Source: Acinetobacter higginsii
Lineage (GTDB): Bacteria > Pseudomonadota > Gammaproteobacteria > Pseudomonadales > Moraxellaceae
Direction: 5' to 3'
Length of the DNA stretch: 64,000 nt
Assembly: GCF_000369525.1 (NCBI RefSeq)
Contig: NZ_KB850072.1
Location: 1,052,760 to 1,116,759, forward strand
Shown in pieces: positions 36,810-44,665 of this stretch. A program made the translations under genes and the position numbers. The notes beneath the pieces are model-generated. The model saw only the letters and a list, made by a program, of their open reading frames with translations, searched no databases and was not told the DNA's origin. Position 1 is the stretch's first letter, and the number at the start of each line of letters is the position of its first letter.

Positions 36810-38623
36810 ACTTTGCAACTTTAAAAATTAATCAGCAGCAATGGCGTGCCGCTGGACAGCGTCTCATTGAAATGGCGATTGCAGAGTTTCTATATGAAGA
36901 AATTATTGAAGTTAAAGCCTTATCAACAGGACGTTATCAGTTAGATTTAGGCAATCGTCATTATGAATTCCAAGGCCACCCATATTTGCTTGGACACTGG
37001 AATATTCAGGAAGGCTCAGTACGTGATGTAAGCAACGGTCAGCACAGTGATCAGCCTGCTTGGAATTTACATGAGTTTATTGTCGCAATGTCTGACAAGG
37101 CAAACGTAAAGCCATTCACCAAAGCGTATTTGATTAAGGAAATGAATAATACTTGGTTGGCAGAAGCGCATTTATTTAATGAAGCGCGTTTACCAAGCAC
37201 AGCCGTGCTGACTGAACCGCACTATAAAGTTGAAGGCATGCTACGTGGTCACCCTTGGTTGATTATGAGCAAAGGCCGCATGGGCTTTGGTTATGACGAT
37301 TATTTAAGTGCTGCACCAGAGCTATCACCAGAAGTCAAAGTATTATGGTTGGCCGTACATCGTGATTTGGCTGAGTTCCGTAGTACAAAGCAGTGGGATG
37401 CTTGTGGTTTATATCAACATGAATTTGATGCCAATGAGCTGCAACAGTTCATCCAAATTTTGAAAGAAAAGAATTTAGATCCGCAAAATTACTTTTTGAT
37501 TCCTGTACATGCTTGGCAATGGCATCAGTGGCTGGTTCCAACTTATGCCAATGAAATTGTCGACCAAAAAATTATTGAGCTGAACATTAGCCAAGACAGC
37601 TATGTGCCAATGCAGTCTATTCGGACATTATGCAACACATCAAACCTACAACGTCATTACATTAAACTGCCTGTAAGTATTTTCAATACCGCTGTTTATC
37701 GTGGACTCCCATCAAAACGTAATCTAGCAGCCCCAGCTGTAACTGGATGGTTAAAGCAAATCCATCAGCAAGATCAAGACCTACAAAAAACTGGAGTGAT
37801 TTTCTTGGGTGAAGTGGCGACCTTAACCATTCATCAGCCTTGTTTTGACCGAATTGAAGGTGCACCTTATCAATTTAAAGAATTGTTTGGTTGTTTGTGG
37901 CGTGAAAGTATCGATCGCTATGTTGATCCATCACAACAAGTGCTTTCTCAAGCAGCACTATTACACCGAGATATTTCAGGTCAATCGATCCTAAGTGTAC
38001 TGATTCAAGCGTCTGGTTTGAGTCCTCTGGCTTGGTTAGCACAATTTGCACAAGTCTGCCTCAGTCCGTTATTGCTTTGCCTGTATCGCTACGGCTTGGC
38101 TTTTTCACCGCATGGCGAAAACACCATGTTGGTACATGAAAATGGTGTGCCAAAAGCATTGGTATTAAAAGACTTCATTGATGACATCAATTTAGTGGAT
38201 GAGGATTTCCCTGAATTGGCTCAATTGCCATCTGAAGGCGGTTTGTTATTACGTCACGAAGCGACAGATTTAAGTCATTTCATTTTCACAGGTCTATTTA
38301 TGGTGCATTACCGTTATATCTGTAATGTGTTCCTACAAGACTATCCTGAATATTCAGAACTCGATTTCTGGCAGACCATTTCCAACACCATTGTTGCGTT
38401 TAACCAACAACATCCAGAATTGGCTGAGCGAGCTGAAAAATTTGCCATGCTGCGCCCAACGTACACCAAAATTTGTTTAAACCGTGTTCGTTTATTTACC
38501 ACCAGTTATAACGATGAAGCAGAACGTCCGGTGCCTGTTTTCCTTGATCCAATTGCAAATCCCGTGAGCCCTGAAACATTGGCTGAATGGTCAGCTCAAC
38601 AAGCTGAATCTAAAGCGGGTTAA
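36806..38623 (+). CDS. acbC: NIS siderophore synthetase AcbC (IucA/IucC family)
   Basis: Second citrate-amine synthetase of the locus, 605 residues. Family marks are GHPWLIMSKGRMGFGYDDY, IPVHAWQWHQWL, SYVPMQSIRTL and YGLAFSPHGENTMLVH. It starts within the acbB stop (ATGA). AcbA and AcbC are clearly diverged from each other, as expected for one enzyme acting on free citrate and one on the mono-substituted intermediate. Confidence 0.9.
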   Translation: MNFATLKINQQQWRAAGQRLIEMAIAEFLYEEIIEVKALSTGRYQLDLGNRHYEFQGHPYLLGHWNIQEGSVRDVSNGQHSDQPAWNLHEFIVAMSDKANVKPFTKAYLIKEMNNTWLAEAHLFNEARLPSTAVLTEPHYKVEGMLRGHPWLIMSKGRMGFGYDDYLSAAPELSPEVKVLWLAVHRDLAEFRSTKQWDACGLYQHEFDANELQQFIQILKEKNLDPQNYFLIPVHAWQWHQWLVPTYANEIVDQKIIELNISQDSYVPMQSIRTLCNTSNLQRHYIKLPVSIFNTAVYRGLPSKRNLAAPAVTGWLKQIHQQDQDLQKTGVIFLGEVATLTIHQPCFDRIEGAPYQFKELFGCLWRESIDRYVDPSQQVLSQAALLHRDISGQSILSVLIQASGLSPLAWLAQFAQVCLSPLLLCLYRYGLAFSPHGENTMLVHENGVPKALVLKDFIDDINLVDEDFPELAQLPSEGGLLLRHEATDLSHFIFTGLFMVHYRYICNVFLQDYPEYSELDFWQTISNTIVAFNQQHPELAERAEKFAMLRPTYTKICLNRVRLFTTSYNDEAERPVPVFLDPIANPVSPETLAEWSAQQAESKAG

Positions 38624-38652
38624 GTCTTTTTCTAAATTTATAAAGGTTCGAT

Positions 38653-39291
38653 ATGAAAACTATTTCTCAGCAATTACCAGATTATTTTGAATACCACGAA
38701 GATGGCACACAATACTACTTACGCCAAGTGCAATACCCACAAGATATTCCTTTGCTACATCAATGGATGCATGAGCCACATGTCATTCCACAGTGGCAAT
38801 TGAATAAGTCAGAACTGGATTTACAGGTTTACTTCGACAAGATGCTGGCGGATGACCATCAACGTTTATTGATTGTGGGTGTGGATGGCAAAGATGTGGG
38901 CTATACCGAGATCTATGAAGGTAAGCGTGATCGTTTAGGTCGTTATTACGAAGGTGATGACAATGATCTCGGTTGGCATTTGCTATTTGGTGATAAATCC
39001 GTGTTTGGTAAGGGCTTTTTACGTCCAACCATTCGTTTGCTCAGCTTCTATATTTTTGAACATTCACAAGCCAAGAAAATTGTGGGTGAGCCTGATCATA
39101 CGGTTAAACCTTATGCCGCTGTGGTTGCAGAACTCTGCTACGAAACTCAACGTTTAATTCCTATGCCAGAAAAAACGGCAATGTTGTATTACTGCTTTAG
39201 AGAAACTTTTTATAACAAGTTTGGTGAATATTACCAAACGTCACAACAACAGCTAGCCAATCAGCCAGCCAAAATCCTGAGTGTTACATGA
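38653..39291 (+). CDS. acbD: Siderophore N-acyltransferase AcbD (GNAT, IucB-like)
   Basis: A 212-residue acyl-CoA-dependent transferase that acylates the hydroxylated diamine. The sequence matches the IucB/RhbD type: QWMHEPHVIPQW, GYTEIYEGKRDRLGRYY, DNDLGWHLLFGDKSVFGKG with the acyl-CoA binding region, and KIVGEPDHTVKPY. In acinetoferrin the acyl group is (E)-2-octenoyl rather than acetyl; the sequence read here does not settle the chain length. AAAGG precedes the ATG, and it overlaps the next gene by 4 bases. Confidence 0.87.
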   Translation: MKTISQQLPDYFEYHEDGTQYYLRQVQYPQDIPLLHQWMHEPHVIPQWQLNKSELDLQVYFDKMLADDHQRLLIVGVDGKDVGYTEIYEGKRDRLGRYYEGDDNDLGWHLLFGDKSVFGKGFLRPTIRLLSFYIFEHSQAKKIVGEPDHTVKPYAAVVAELCYETQRLIPMPEKTAMLYYCFRETFYNKFGEYYQTSQQQLANQPAKILSVT

Positions 39292-39659
39292 GCCTATCTA
39301 TCAATGAGATGCACATCTTGGACATGCGCTTTGCAGCGCATGTCTCAGTGGCAGAATTTGAGCAATGGTTAATCCATATTCAACAATATTTCGAACAAAA
39401 AAGAAGTTTTGTGCTGATTATGCAAACCGAGCCGAACACTGAATTTCCCGAAGAATATCGGGTGATTCAGGGGAAATGGTACAAACAATATAAACAAGAT
39501 TTTTACCAGTATTGTTTAGGCCTTGCCCGAATTGCCCAAGATGAGGCAGATCGTATTCGATTAGACACGCCAGCTTTGCAAAAAGCTTGGCATGTTCCTT
39601 ATTTTGTCAGTTTAGAAAAGACCGCTGCCGTGCAATGGGCGATGCAGAGGTACTTATGA
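39288..39659 (+). CDS. actB: Small protein of unknown function in the siderophore locus (ActB position)
   Basis: A 123-residue soluble protein with no signal peptide or membrane segment. It reads MSLSINEMHILDMRFAAHVS and has YKQYKQDFYQYCLGLARIAQ. It overlaps acbD by 4 bases and actC by 4 bases, so translation is coupled between biosynthesis and transport genes. I recognise no domain. The symbol follows the gene order of the acinetoferrin cluster as I recall it and is tentative. Confidence 0.75.
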   Translation: MSLSINEMHILDMRFAAHVSVAEFEQWLIHIQQYFEQKRSFVLIMQTEPNTEFPEEYRVIQGKWYKQYKQDFYQYCLGLARIAQDEADRIRLDTPALQKAWHVPYFVSLEKTAAVQWAMQRYL

Positions 39660-40906
39660 ATCAACAAATAAAACCTGACCAAGATTTTCCAATCAAAACA
39701 GTCTCTGCACTGAGCTTATCTGTGGTGGTGGTGTTGTACCTTGCACATGCATTGCCGCTGTACTTTTACAATGTTGCCTTACCTGCAATTCTACGTCATC
39801 AAGGGGTCGATCTACGCTGGATTGGCATGTTGTCGCTGCTATATATCCCATGGGCATTTAAGTTTTTTTGGGCACCCTTAATTGATCGTTTCTATTTTAA
39901 GGCACTTGGAAAACGCAAAACTTGGCTTTTATTCACCCAAATAGCCTTGGTATTAGGTGTCGTTGCCTTGGCTTTGACACAATTCGATTATGGTCTAAGT
40001 GTATTTGTTATTGTCGGTTTATGGATTTCAACCTTTGCCGCAACCCAAGATATTGCGATTGATGGTTATACCGTCGAAACCTTTTCTGAATCCGAATACC
40101 GATTAGGCAGTATGGCACAAAGTATTGGCGTGGCGCTGGGCAGTATGATTGGTGGTGCTGCAACTTTGTGGCTTTATCAATTGTATGGTTGGCAAACAGC
40201 GCTGATTTGTTTAGCTGCAATGACAGCATTCACCATGCTTGCAGTGTTTCAAATTAAAGAAAAAACCAATACTGAAAAAATTGCCAAACAAGCGCCGAGT
40301 CTGATTCGAGCCTTTAAGCGCCCTGAGATGCTTTGGGCCTTGGCTTTGATTGTCTGTTATCGCGTAGTCGAAGCGCCAGCAATGGCCATGCTCAATCCGA
40401 TGTTGATTGATCAAAAATGGTCATTGGCAGAGATTGGCGTACTGATGTCTGTGATTGGCGCGGGCATTGGGTTATTGGCAGCAGTGACAGCCGCATTCCT
40501 GTTAAAAAAAATTGCAGCAACACAATTACTGATTTGGGCTGGTTGGGCACGCAGTTTGGTGTATGCCTTACTGGGCATCGCGGTCTTACTCAGCTGGTTT
40601 AATCAGTGGCAAATGTTATTGGGGCTATTTGTTGTAGTTATTTTGGCGATTCGTTATATCGCGATGACTGCTTTATATGCGCACTTCATGCATACCAGCT
40701 CTAAGGAACAAGCTGGAACAGACTTCACCATTTTGGTCTGTTTTGAACTCCTGGTTTATTTCATTGGCGGTGCAATGTCTGGTTTCTTGGCCAAAGCATT
40801 TGGTTATGGAAATTTCTATCTCATTCTCGCAGCAGCATCTGTGTTGAGCGTCTTGCTCAGCCAAGTGTTAATCCACAAAGCAAAACAAACGGAACAACTC
40901 ACCTAG
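39656..40906 (+). CDS. actC: Inner-membrane siderophore importer ActC (RhtX/FptX-type MFS)
   Basis: A 416-residue major facilitator protein with about 12 membrane segments. The N-terminal part with LSLLYIPWAFKFFWAPLIDR and the TQDIAIDGYTVE motif is typical of the AmpG-like RhtX/FptX permeases, which bring ferri-siderophores across the inner membrane without an ABC system. Start ATG 39656 has GCAGAGG at good spacing; reading from an earlier frame start would overlap actB strongly. Confidence 0.85.
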   Translation: MNQQIKPDQDFPIKTVSALSLSVVVVLYLAHALPLYFYNVALPAILRHQGVDLRWIGMLSLLYIPWAFKFFWAPLIDRFYFKALGKRKTWLLFTQIALVLGVVALALTQFDYGLSVFVIVGLWISTFAATQDIAIDGYTVETFSESEYRLGSMAQSIGVALGSMIGGAATLWLYQLYGWQTALICLAAMTAFTMLAVFQIKEKTNTEKIAKQAPSLIRAFKRPEMLWALALIVCYRVVEAPAMAMLNPMLIDQKWSLAEIGVLMSVIGAGIGLLAAVTAAFLLKKIAATQLLIWAGWARSLVYALLGIAVLLSWFNQWQMLLGLFVVVILAIRYIAMTALYAHFMHTSSKEQAGTDFTILVCFELLVYFIGGAMSGFLAKAFGYGNFYLILAAASVLSVLLSQVLIHKAKQTEQLT

Positions 40907-40915
40907 GGGTAATTT

Positions 40916-43183
40916 ATGAAAGTACGTTCACTTTCGACATCATTAACGCTGTTAAGCTTAGCAATCAGTACTCAGCTATATGCTCAAACAGTTGAAACAG
41001 ATGCATCTGTTCAAACGACTGCTGCTGTTACAAGTCAGAAACCAACACAACTTGCACCTATTGTGGTGACAGCCTCGCGTTCAGCACAAAGTATTGCTGA
41101 AATTGCAGGTACGGTGTACCGCATTGAACAAGAAGATATTGCAAAACAAGCCGCTGCGGGTATAAGCACAGCAGATATTTTAGGTTTACTCGTTCCATCA
41201 CTAACACCAAGTTCTGGTACAACCAGTAACTATGGAATGACCATGCGTGGCCGTACAGTCCAGTATATGATTGATGGTGTACCACAAACGGGTTCGCGTG
41301 ATAGCTCACGACAATTAAATAGTATTAGCCCAGATATGATTGAGCGTGTTGAAGTAGTCTCTGGTGCCAGTAGTATTTATGGTTCTGGTGCAACAGGCGG
41401 GATCATCAATATTATCACTAAAAAAGGGTCGACCGAGGGTGTTCATTTTGAATCAAAACTCGGTGTAACTTCAGGCGATAACTTTAAAAATGATGCCTTG
41501 GCTTATGAAGCATATCAATCTGCTGCATTTAAACAAGGGGATTGGAATGGTTTCCTCGGGGCAAGCTATACCAAACGCGGTGAGATTCAAGACAGTCATG
41601 GCGATCGAATTGGACCTGAAGTAGCGCAAACGGATCGTCAAGATACGGAAACCATCGATGTCAATGGTCGCCTGGGATGGCAGTTTGCTGATAAGCAAAG
41701 TATTAGCATTGGTGCACAATATTATAATGATGAACAAGACAGTGACTATGGTGCAGACTATGGACCAGGCTTAGCTGTTTTACTTAGAGGTGCAAAACCA
41801 AGCCAGAAAGCAGTGAAAGGTTTGGAACTAGACAGTCAGCCAAGAACAAAACGTGCAGCTGTAAATGCACAATATGAAAACCAAGATTTCTTTGGTCAGA
41901 CTTTAAATGCAGAAGCTTACTATCGTACTGAAAAAGGTCGGTTTTATCCAAGTGCAAACTATTTAGCACATGCAGCCCATCCTCAAAAAGGGATGTATAT
42001 TGTTACTCAATCGGAAACTGATATTGATGTATTTGGTGCGCGTTTAGCTTTACAAAGCAAATTAAACCTTGCGGAACGCGCTTTACATCTCACTTATGGT
42101 GTCGATTATGACAAAGAAAAAGGCAAGCAAACCGCACAGCTTTATGATCTAAATACTTTTATGAGTAGTAATGGTCTGAAGTTCAAACCATTAAATAATT
42201 ATGGTTTTGGTCCAGATGTAGATACTGAGAAGTTAGGTTTCTTTTTACAGAGTCAATTTGAAGTCACTGATCGCTTAAATTTACAGGCAGGCGTGCGCCA
42301 TGAGCGAATTGATAGCCAAGTGCAGGATTCTGTTCCTTATTCTGAAGCGATGATTGCAGATTTTATTCCAACATATAATCCAGTAACTTTAAAAGGTGGG
42401 TCGGTCAAGCATGATGCGACTTTATTTAACTTAGGGGCTGTTTATCATTTAACAGATGCTCAACAAGTTTTTGCTAATTTCTCTCAAGGGGCAAACTTAC
42501 CTGACGTACAACGTATGCTACGAGACGTACCTGCAAACTTTGTTGTAAGCAATCAAACCATTGATCCAATTAAAGTGAATAGTTTTGAGTTAGGTTGGCG
42601 TCTGCAAGATAATGCTTTAACTACGGGACTTACAGCGTTCTATAACAAGTCGGATAAATCATTGAAATTTGGTCCACCAAACTTTGCAATCGAAGTGATT
42701 GATACCGATGAACGTGTTTATGGCCTAGAAGGCAATGTGAAGTATGCGGTGACTGATGCATGGAATGTCGGTGGTACTTTGGCTTATACACGTGGTCAAT
42801 TTAAAAATACCAGTGGTAAATGGCAAGAGTTAGATGCCATCCGTGTTGCACCGTTAAAAGGAACTGTCTATTCAGATTGGCAATTTAACGATGGTTTAGG
42901 TTTGCGTGTTCAAACCTTGGCAATTGGCGGTACAGACAAAGCACGTAAAGAAGCCATTGAAAATGGCAGTCGTCCGCCTGCTGAAATTAAAGGTTTTGCA
43001 GTGATGGATGTGATTGCCAATGCGAAAGCCGGTCCGGGTACATTAGGATTTGGTGTTTATAACGTTTGGAATACAGACTATAAGTCTGTATATAGCCAAG
43101 CAGTTTCGACAGTGTATGGCGATATTTCTAGTCTAGCTGCACAAGGTCGTACTTATGGTTTGAGTTATACCCTCAAATACTAA
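40916..43183 (+). CDS. actA: TonB-dependent siderophore receptor ActA
   Basis: A 755-residue outer-membrane receptor. It has a signal peptide (about 1-24), a TonB-box-like APIVVTASR region, a plug domain with the TMRGRTVQYMIDGVPQ and VEVVSGASSIYGSGATGGIINI motifs, then a 22-strand barrel ending with an aromatic-type C-terminus (YTLKY). AGGGG precedes the ATG. Its position next to the NIS genes and RhtX-type permease makes it the receptor for the locus siderophore. Confidence 0.9.
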   Translation: MKVRSLSTSLTLLSLAISTQLYAQTVETDASVQTTAAVTSQKPTQLAPIVVTASRSAQSIAEIAGTVYRIEQEDIAKQAAAGISTADILGLLVPSLTPSSGTTSNYGMTMRGRTVQYMIDGVPQTGSRDSSRQLNSISPDMIERVEVVSGASSIYGSGATGGIINIITKKGSTEGVHFESKLGVTSGDNFKNDALAYEAYQSAAFKQGDWNGFLGASYTKRGEIQDSHGDRIGPEVAQTDRQDTETIDVNGRLGWQFADKQSISIGAQYYNDEQDSDYGADYGPGLAVLLRGAKPSQKAVKGLELDSQPRTKRAAVNAQYENQDFFGQTLNAEAYYRTEKGRFYPSANYLAHAAHPQKGMYIVTQSETDIDVFGARLALQSKLNLAERALHLTYGVDYDKEKGKQTAQLYDLNTFMSSNGLKFKPLNNYGFGPDVDTEKLGFFLQSQFEVTDRLNLQAGVRHERIDSQVQDSVPYSEAMIADFIPTYNPVTLKGGSVKHDATLFNLGAVYHLTDAQQVFANFSQGANLPDVQRMLRDVPANFVVSNQTIDPIKVNSFELGWRLQDNALTTGLTAFYNKSDKSLKFGPPNFAIEVIDTDERVYGLEGNVKYAVTDAWNVGGTLAYTRGQFKNTSGKWQELDAIRVAPLKGTVYSDWQFNDGLGLRVQTLAIGGTDKARKEAIENGSRPPAEIKGFAVMDVIANAKAGPGTLGFGVYNVWNTDYKSVYSQAVSTVYGDISSLAAQGRTYGLSYTLKY

Positions 43184-43190
43184 TCTAATC

Positions 43191-43221
43191 AAAAAGGCAT
43201 CTGTTTAGATGCCTTTTCTTT
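43191..43221 (+). terminator. Hairpin with T-rich tail between actA and actD
   Basis: AAAAGGCATCT, GTTT loop, AGATGCCTTTT, then CTTTT. It ends the actA message, at least in part, just before the exporter gene. Confidence 0.8.
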
Positions 43222-43232
43222 TGATGAATTTC

Positions 43233-44465
43233 ATGATGAACAATAATTTAAAGTTTTTAGCACTGGCTGCTTTGATCAATGGAACTTGTTTTTCCATGAT
43301 TCTCCCTTTACTTGCCCCATTGACACGACAATTACATTTATCTGAATTCCAAGGTGGTGTGATTGTTTCAGCAGGGGCAATCTGTATGGCAATTGCATCG
43401 ATCTGGATTGCGAAAAAGAAAAATCAGCTATCTCCCAATCAACTCGTCAATTATGGCTTTTGGGGAATGACCTTTACTTGGGCTATTTTCACCTTGATTC
43501 TGTATTTTGGATCACAAGCGATTTTACCCACGTTATTCATTTTTATCTTACTGGTATTGAGTCGTGCTTCTACAGGTATTTTTATGGCTTTGCCACAAAT
43601 TGGTCTGCAAAGCTATGTAATGACACATGCGAGTGAAGCCGCTGAACGTAGCAAGCAAATGGCGATGTTTGGTGCGATGAATAGTTTTGGGATGATTATC
43701 GGTCCGTTTGCAACCTCAGTTTTATTGTTTGGTGGTTTACTTTTCCCGATGTGGATTGCAGTGGCTTTACTTGGCTTAGTGAGTATTGCACTCGGCATCC
43801 TGTTTAGTAAAAGTCCGCAAGTTCAGGCTGAGTCATTCAATTCACAACAAGATAAAGATAATGCACGAGCGAATGAGCCAATTCTGAAGCAAAGTCTGAT
43901 CTGGTTAATTCTAGGTTTTGTCACTTATGTTGCAATTGTGACTTTAAATATGACGGCAGGTTTTTATATTCAGGATAAGTTTTATCTCAGTAGCCAACAG
44001 AGTGCAGTTTATTTTTCTCAATGCATGTTGGTTGTCGGGGTCTGTTTGGTGCTGACCCAACTTTTAATTGTGAAAGTGTTTAAACTCAAATTAAATAGTT
44101 TGGTGATTATTGGTTTAGTCACAATGTGTTTTGGTCTATTACTTTCACTCTACGCACCTACAATTTTTGTATTTCAGGCCAGTTATATTTTTTATGGTAT
44201 TTCTGTGGCGTGCTTATTACCTGCATTTACCACAGGCGCTGCTCAAGCCGTATCACAACAGTCACAGGTTAAGATGGCAAGTTTTTGTACGGCGACACAG
44301 GCATTAGGTTTAATTGTTGGTCCCTTATTCAGTACATTCCTGTACCGTTTTAATACCCATTTCCCATTCTATTTATTACTGTTCTTAACCCTATCGATTG
44401 GCCTTTATTTTAGTTGGATGTTGATTCGAAAAGACGGTGAAACCGCATTGCTACTTGATGAATAA
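43233..44465 (+). CDS. actD: MFS exporter ActD (probable siderophore efflux)
   Basis: A major facilitator protein of about 410 residues with 12 membrane segments. The N-terminal half has the LAPLTRQLHLSEFQGGVIVSAGAI and GIFMALPQIGLQ regions of drug/siderophore exporters. ATGs at 43233 and 43236 lie just after the hairpin; earlier in-frame ATGs (43209, 43224) fall inside it. No strong ribosome site is seen. Export of the siderophore is inferred from context. Confidence 0.8.
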   Translation: MMNNNLKFLALAALINGTCFSMILPLLAPLTRQLHLSEFQGGVIVSAGAICMAIASIWIAKKKNQLSPNQLVNYGFWGMTFTWAIFTLILYFGSQAILPTLFIFILLVLSRASTGIFMALPQIGLQSYVMTHASEAAERSKQMAMFGAMNSFGMIIGPFATSVLLFGGLLFPMWIAVALLGLVSIALGILFSKSPQVQAESFNSQQDKDNARANEPILKQSLIWLILGFVTYVAIVTLNMTAGFYIQDKFYLSSQQSAVYFSQCMLVVGVCLVLTQLLIVKVFKLKLNSLVIIGLVTMCFGLLLSLYAPTIFVFQASYIFYGISVACLLPAFTTGAAQAVSQQSQVKMASFCTATQALGLIVGPLFSTFLYRFNTHFPFYLLLFLTLSIGLYFSWMLIRKDGETALLLDE

Positions 44466-44665
44466 AAGGGTTTTTGGCTAAAAATGACTCATCTTTTTCC
44501 TCATAATGCAAGTATTCCGACTGTTTCAGTCATATATTGCTATGATGAGGCGCCTTTATGTTTATTTTTTAATCAAATTTATTTCATTTATTGACGTTTT
44601 GGATTTTAACGGGATTTTTTATGTACCCTATAAAACGTCATAACAAGATAGATAAAGGAGTAAAG
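44466..44665. promoter_or_regulatory. mtlD leader with a 9-bp inverted repeat
   Basis: 200 bases. TGACGTTTT (44592-44600) and AAAACGTCA (44632-44640) are exact inverted copies separated by 31 bases. A TTGACG hexamer overlaps the first arm. The pair may be an operator or a leader hairpin that controls mtlD. Confidence 0.5.

Noticed and set aside
43209..43232. ActD start at 43209
   Set aside because: This ATG lies in the 3' arm of the terminator hairpin after actA and adds residues not expected in the family.
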